From: a bacterium
Lineage (GTDB): Bacteria; UBA9089; UBA9088; JAGUXG01
Reading direction: 5' to 3'
Assembly (NCBI GenBank): GCA_020061965.1
Contig: JAGUXG010000051.1
Span: forward strand, 1 to 7,203
Length of the DNA stretch: 7,203 nt
Under the pieces are notes generated by a model. It made no database searches and had not been told where the DNA came from. It saw nothing but the letters and a program-made list of their open reading frames with translations. Numbering within the stretch: the stretch's first letter is position 1; each line of letters begins with the position of its first letter. This document shows, one piece after another, positions 5,471-7,203 of the stretch. The position numbers and the translations under genes are program-made.

Positions 5471-6457
5471 ATGGAGATAAAAGGTAAAAGACTTTTATTG
5501 ATAGGTGGGGCTGGTCTGATAGGCTCTCATACAGTGGATGAGCTCTTGAAAGAGGATATCGGTGAGTTGATCATTTATGATAATTTTTGCAGGGGATCAG
5601 AAGAGAATCTGGAGATTGGCCTCAAAGATCCACGATGCAAGATATTTAAGGCAGGTGGAGATATACTCCAGACCGATATCCTGGATGCGGCGATGAAAGA
5701 TATAGATGGCGTCTTTCATTTTGCTGCCCTTTGGTTATTGCAATGCTATGAATATCCCAGATCAGCATTTGAGGTAAATGTAAAGGGTACGTTTAATGTG
5801 CTGGAGGCATGTGTTAAAAATAGGGTGCAACGCCTTGTCTTCTCTTCGTCTGCATCCGTTTATGGTGATGCAGTGGAAGAACCTATGACTGAAGAGCATC
5901 CCTATAACAATACAAATTTTTATGGGGCGACCAAGATAGCCGATGAGCACATGTGTCGGGCATTTTATCATCGGTATAAACTCCCTTATGTTGGATTAAG
6001 ATATATGAATGTTTATGGCCCCAGGCAGGATTATAAGGGAGCATATATTGCTGTAATTATGAAAATCTTGGATAGACTTGATCAGGGTCTTGCTCCTATT
6101 GTCTATGGAGACGGCTCCCAAGCCTATGATTTTATCTATGTGGGAGACTGTGCTCAGGCCAATGTCTGTGCCATGAAGGCAGAGACAACCGACTCTTTTT
6201 ATAATGTGGGGATGGGTGTCAGGACAACTATTAAGGAACTGGCAGAATTACTATTGGAACTGACTGGCTCAAACCTTGAAATCCAATATGAGCCTGCTGG
6301 TATGACCTTTGTGAAAAATCGGATTGGTTGTCCTAAAAAGGCAAAAATGGAGATTGGGTTTGAGGCTCATGTAACTTTAAGAGAAGGTCTAAAGAGTCTT
6401 ATTGAATGGAGAAAGTCTCATATGGAAGCTGTGGAGAAAAGAAGGAGAAAGGCATAA
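5471..6457 (+). CDS. NAD-dependent nucleotide-sugar epimerase/dehydratase (extended SDR)
   Basis: This is a 328-residue extended short-chain dehydrogenase/reductase acting on a nucleotide sugar in the cytoplasm. The N-terminal Rossmann motif GGAGLIG is at 12-18, and an acidic residue at the end of beta-2 (IIYDNF, D37) favours NAD. The catalytic set is SSSAS (125-129) with Y151 and K155 in YGATK. LRYMNVYGPRQ (177-186) and the later IVYGDGSQAYDFIYVGD (210-226) are typical of the substrate-binding part of UDP-sugar 4-epimerases and related enzymes. The length is normal for the family. The loop after the third strand reads AALWLLQCYEYP instead of the more usual AxxSVxxSxxxP pattern, so it may belong to a divergent subgroup, and 4-epimerase versus dehydratase activity is open. 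The ATG at 5471 has only a weak GGA upstream (5457-5459). The stop is 1 nt before the aminotransferase start, so the two are surely co-transcribed. The C-terminus is a basic tail (KRRRKA). Confidence 0.92.
   Translation: MEIKGKRLLLIGGAGLIGSHTVDELLKEDIGELIIYDNFCRGSEENLEIGLKDPRCKIFKAGGDILQTDILDAAMKDIDGVFHFAALWLLQCYEYPRSAFEVNVKGTFNVLEACVKNRVQRLVFSSSASVYGDAVEEPMTEEHPYNNTNFYGATKIADEHMCRAFYHRYKLPYVGLRYMNVYGPRQDYKGAYIAVIMKILDRLDQGLAPIVYGDGSQAYDFIYVGDCAQANVCAMKAETTDSFYNVGMGVRTTIKELAELLLELTGSNLEIQYEPAGMTFVKNRIGCPKKAKMEIGFEAHVTLREGLKSLIEWRKSHMEAVEKRRRKA
6443..6447 (+). promoter_or_regulatory. Ribosome binding site of the aminotransferase gene
   Basis: AGGAG lies inside the last codons of the epimerase gene, 11 nt before the ATG at 6459. 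It supports that start and shows that this organism does use Shine-Dalgarno sites, in contrast to the starts of rpoB, the regulator and the fusion gene. Confidence 0.7.
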
Positions 6458-6458
6458 G

Positions 6459-7203
6459 ATGAAGATTCCCATCACAAAGCCGGTCTTCGATAATTGCGAA
6501 AGAGAGAATATACTGAAACCATTAGAAAGTGGTTGGCTTGTCCAGGGGCCTTATGTGGCAGAGTTTGAAAGGCTCTTTGCCGAGTTTACCGGAACAAGAT
6601 GGGCAAAGGCTGCCTCAAACTGCACGACAGCCCTACATCTTGGGTTAGATGCTTTAGGTATAAAAACCGGTGATAAAGTCGTAGTTCCCTCCTTTACCTA
6701 TATCGCTTCAGCTAATGCTGTGGAATATACAGGCGCCAAAGTAGTCTTTTGTGACATTGATTTAGCCACTTTTAATATTGATGTCAATAAACTCAAGGAG
6801 ATTCTTGAAGAAGATAAAGAGAGAAGGATAAAGGCAATTATGCCAGTCGATCTCTTTGGTCTTTGTGCGGATCTACCAGAAATTATGCGGCTGGCTAAAA
6901 AACATAACCTTAAGGTTATCGAAGATTCGGCTTGTGGATTAGGAGCCTGGATAGGAGATAAGCACTCTGGCACCTTTGGAGAGGTAGGTTGTTTCTCCTT
7001 CCATCCCAGGAAAAGTATTACTACAGGTGAGGGTGGGATGCTGATAACGGATGATGAAGAGATAGCCAACAAGGTCTCTTCTTTAAGAGACCACGGGGCA
7101 GGCAAATCAGACCTGGCGAGACACAAAGAAAAAGGGGGATCTCTGCTTCCTGACTTCAATCTAAGAGGCTACAATTATAGAATGAGTGATTTGCAAGGCG
7201 CCC
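6459..7203 (+). CDS. DegT/DnrJ/EryC1-family PLP-dependent sugar aminotransferase, 3' end cut by window edge
   Basis: The visible 248 residues are roughly two thirds of the usual 370-400 of this family. These enzymes transfer an amino group, usually from glutamate, to a keto-sugar nucleotide. The start MKIPITKPVFD, the LESGWLVQGPYVAEFE segment, SNCTTALHLGLDALG and PSFTYIASANAVEYTGA are characteristic. The PLP-binding aspartate is D156 in VIEDSACGLGA, and the Schiff-base lysine is K185 in SFHPRK, followed by the GEGGM motif. All expected catalytic residues in the visible part are present. The frame is open to the right edge. Its position in the operon makes it the natural partner of the dehydrogenase and acetyltransferase domains encoded upstream, aminating the 3-keto product between their two reactions. 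It could instead act on a 4-keto sugar made by the neighbouring SDR if that is a dehydratase. Confidence 0.95.
   Translation, partial: MKIPITKPVFDNCERENILKPLESGWLVQGPYVAEFERLFAEFTGTRWAKAASNCTTALHLGLDALGIKTGDKVVVPSFTYIASANAVEYTGAKVVFCDIDLATFNIDVNKLKEILEEDKERRIKAIMPVDLFGLCADLPEIMRLAKKHNLKVIEDSACGLGAWIGDKHSGTFGEVGCFSFHPRKSITTGEGGMLITDDEEIANKVSSLRDHGAGKSDLARHKEKGGSLLPDFNLRGYNYRMSDLQGA

Noticed and set aside
6698..7159. Minus-strand open frame of 153 codons
   Set aside because: It is antisense to the aminotransferase, whose motifs are continuous across the same bases; the composition is Ser/Leu-rich as expected of a shadow frame.

Overview
The window looks like chromosomal DNA from a bacterium that is not a proteobacterium. 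It has a modest GC content (about 40% by eye) and uses AGA/AGG and ATA codons heavily. The strongest taxonomic clue is RpoB: it has the universal core motifs but lacks the roughly 100-residue insertion that Proteobacteria carry before the GDKMAGRHGNKG motif. I cannot name the phylum. An uncultured, genome-resolved lineage would fit, but that is inference.

Layout. Positions 1-3108, minus strand, hold the first 1036 codons of rpoB, which runs off the left edge. Positions 3109-3289 are a compact divergent control region. It has an rpoB promoter pointing left, a perfect-consensus sigma70-type promoter pointing right, several short dyads, and a hairpin in the rpoB leader. To the right, four genes lie on the plus strand: a GbsR/MarR-type winged-helix regulator, a two-domain sugar enzyme (Gfo/Idh/MocA dehydrogenase fused to a left-handed beta-helix acyltransferase), an NAD-dependent SDR sugar epimerase/dehydratase, and a DegT/DnrJ/EryC1 sugar aminotransferase cut by the right edge. 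The regulator and the fusion gene overlap by 4 nt (ATGA). The epimerase and aminotransferase genes are 1 nt apart. Between these pairs is a 157-nt gap with an imperfect inverted repeat and, just before it, an orphan Shine-Dalgarno-like sequence.

How the genes fit together. Dehydrogenase, PLP aminotransferase and hexapeptide acetyltransferase form the known route that oxidises a UDP-HexNAc (or its uronic acid) at C3, aminates the ketone and N-acetylates the amine, as in the Wbp/Wlb and GnnA/GnnB pathways. The SDR would supply or epimerise a nucleotide sugar. The likely role is making an amino sugar for a surface polysaccharide, glycan or lipid A, under a coupled regulator. The most unusual points are rpoB heading its own transcription unit with no rplL upstream and sharing a control region with a sugar operon, and the fusion of two enzyme domains whose reactions are separated by the aminotransferase step. 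I see no mobile element, CRISPR array, tRNA or rRNA, and no gene-free stretch longer than about 180 bases.
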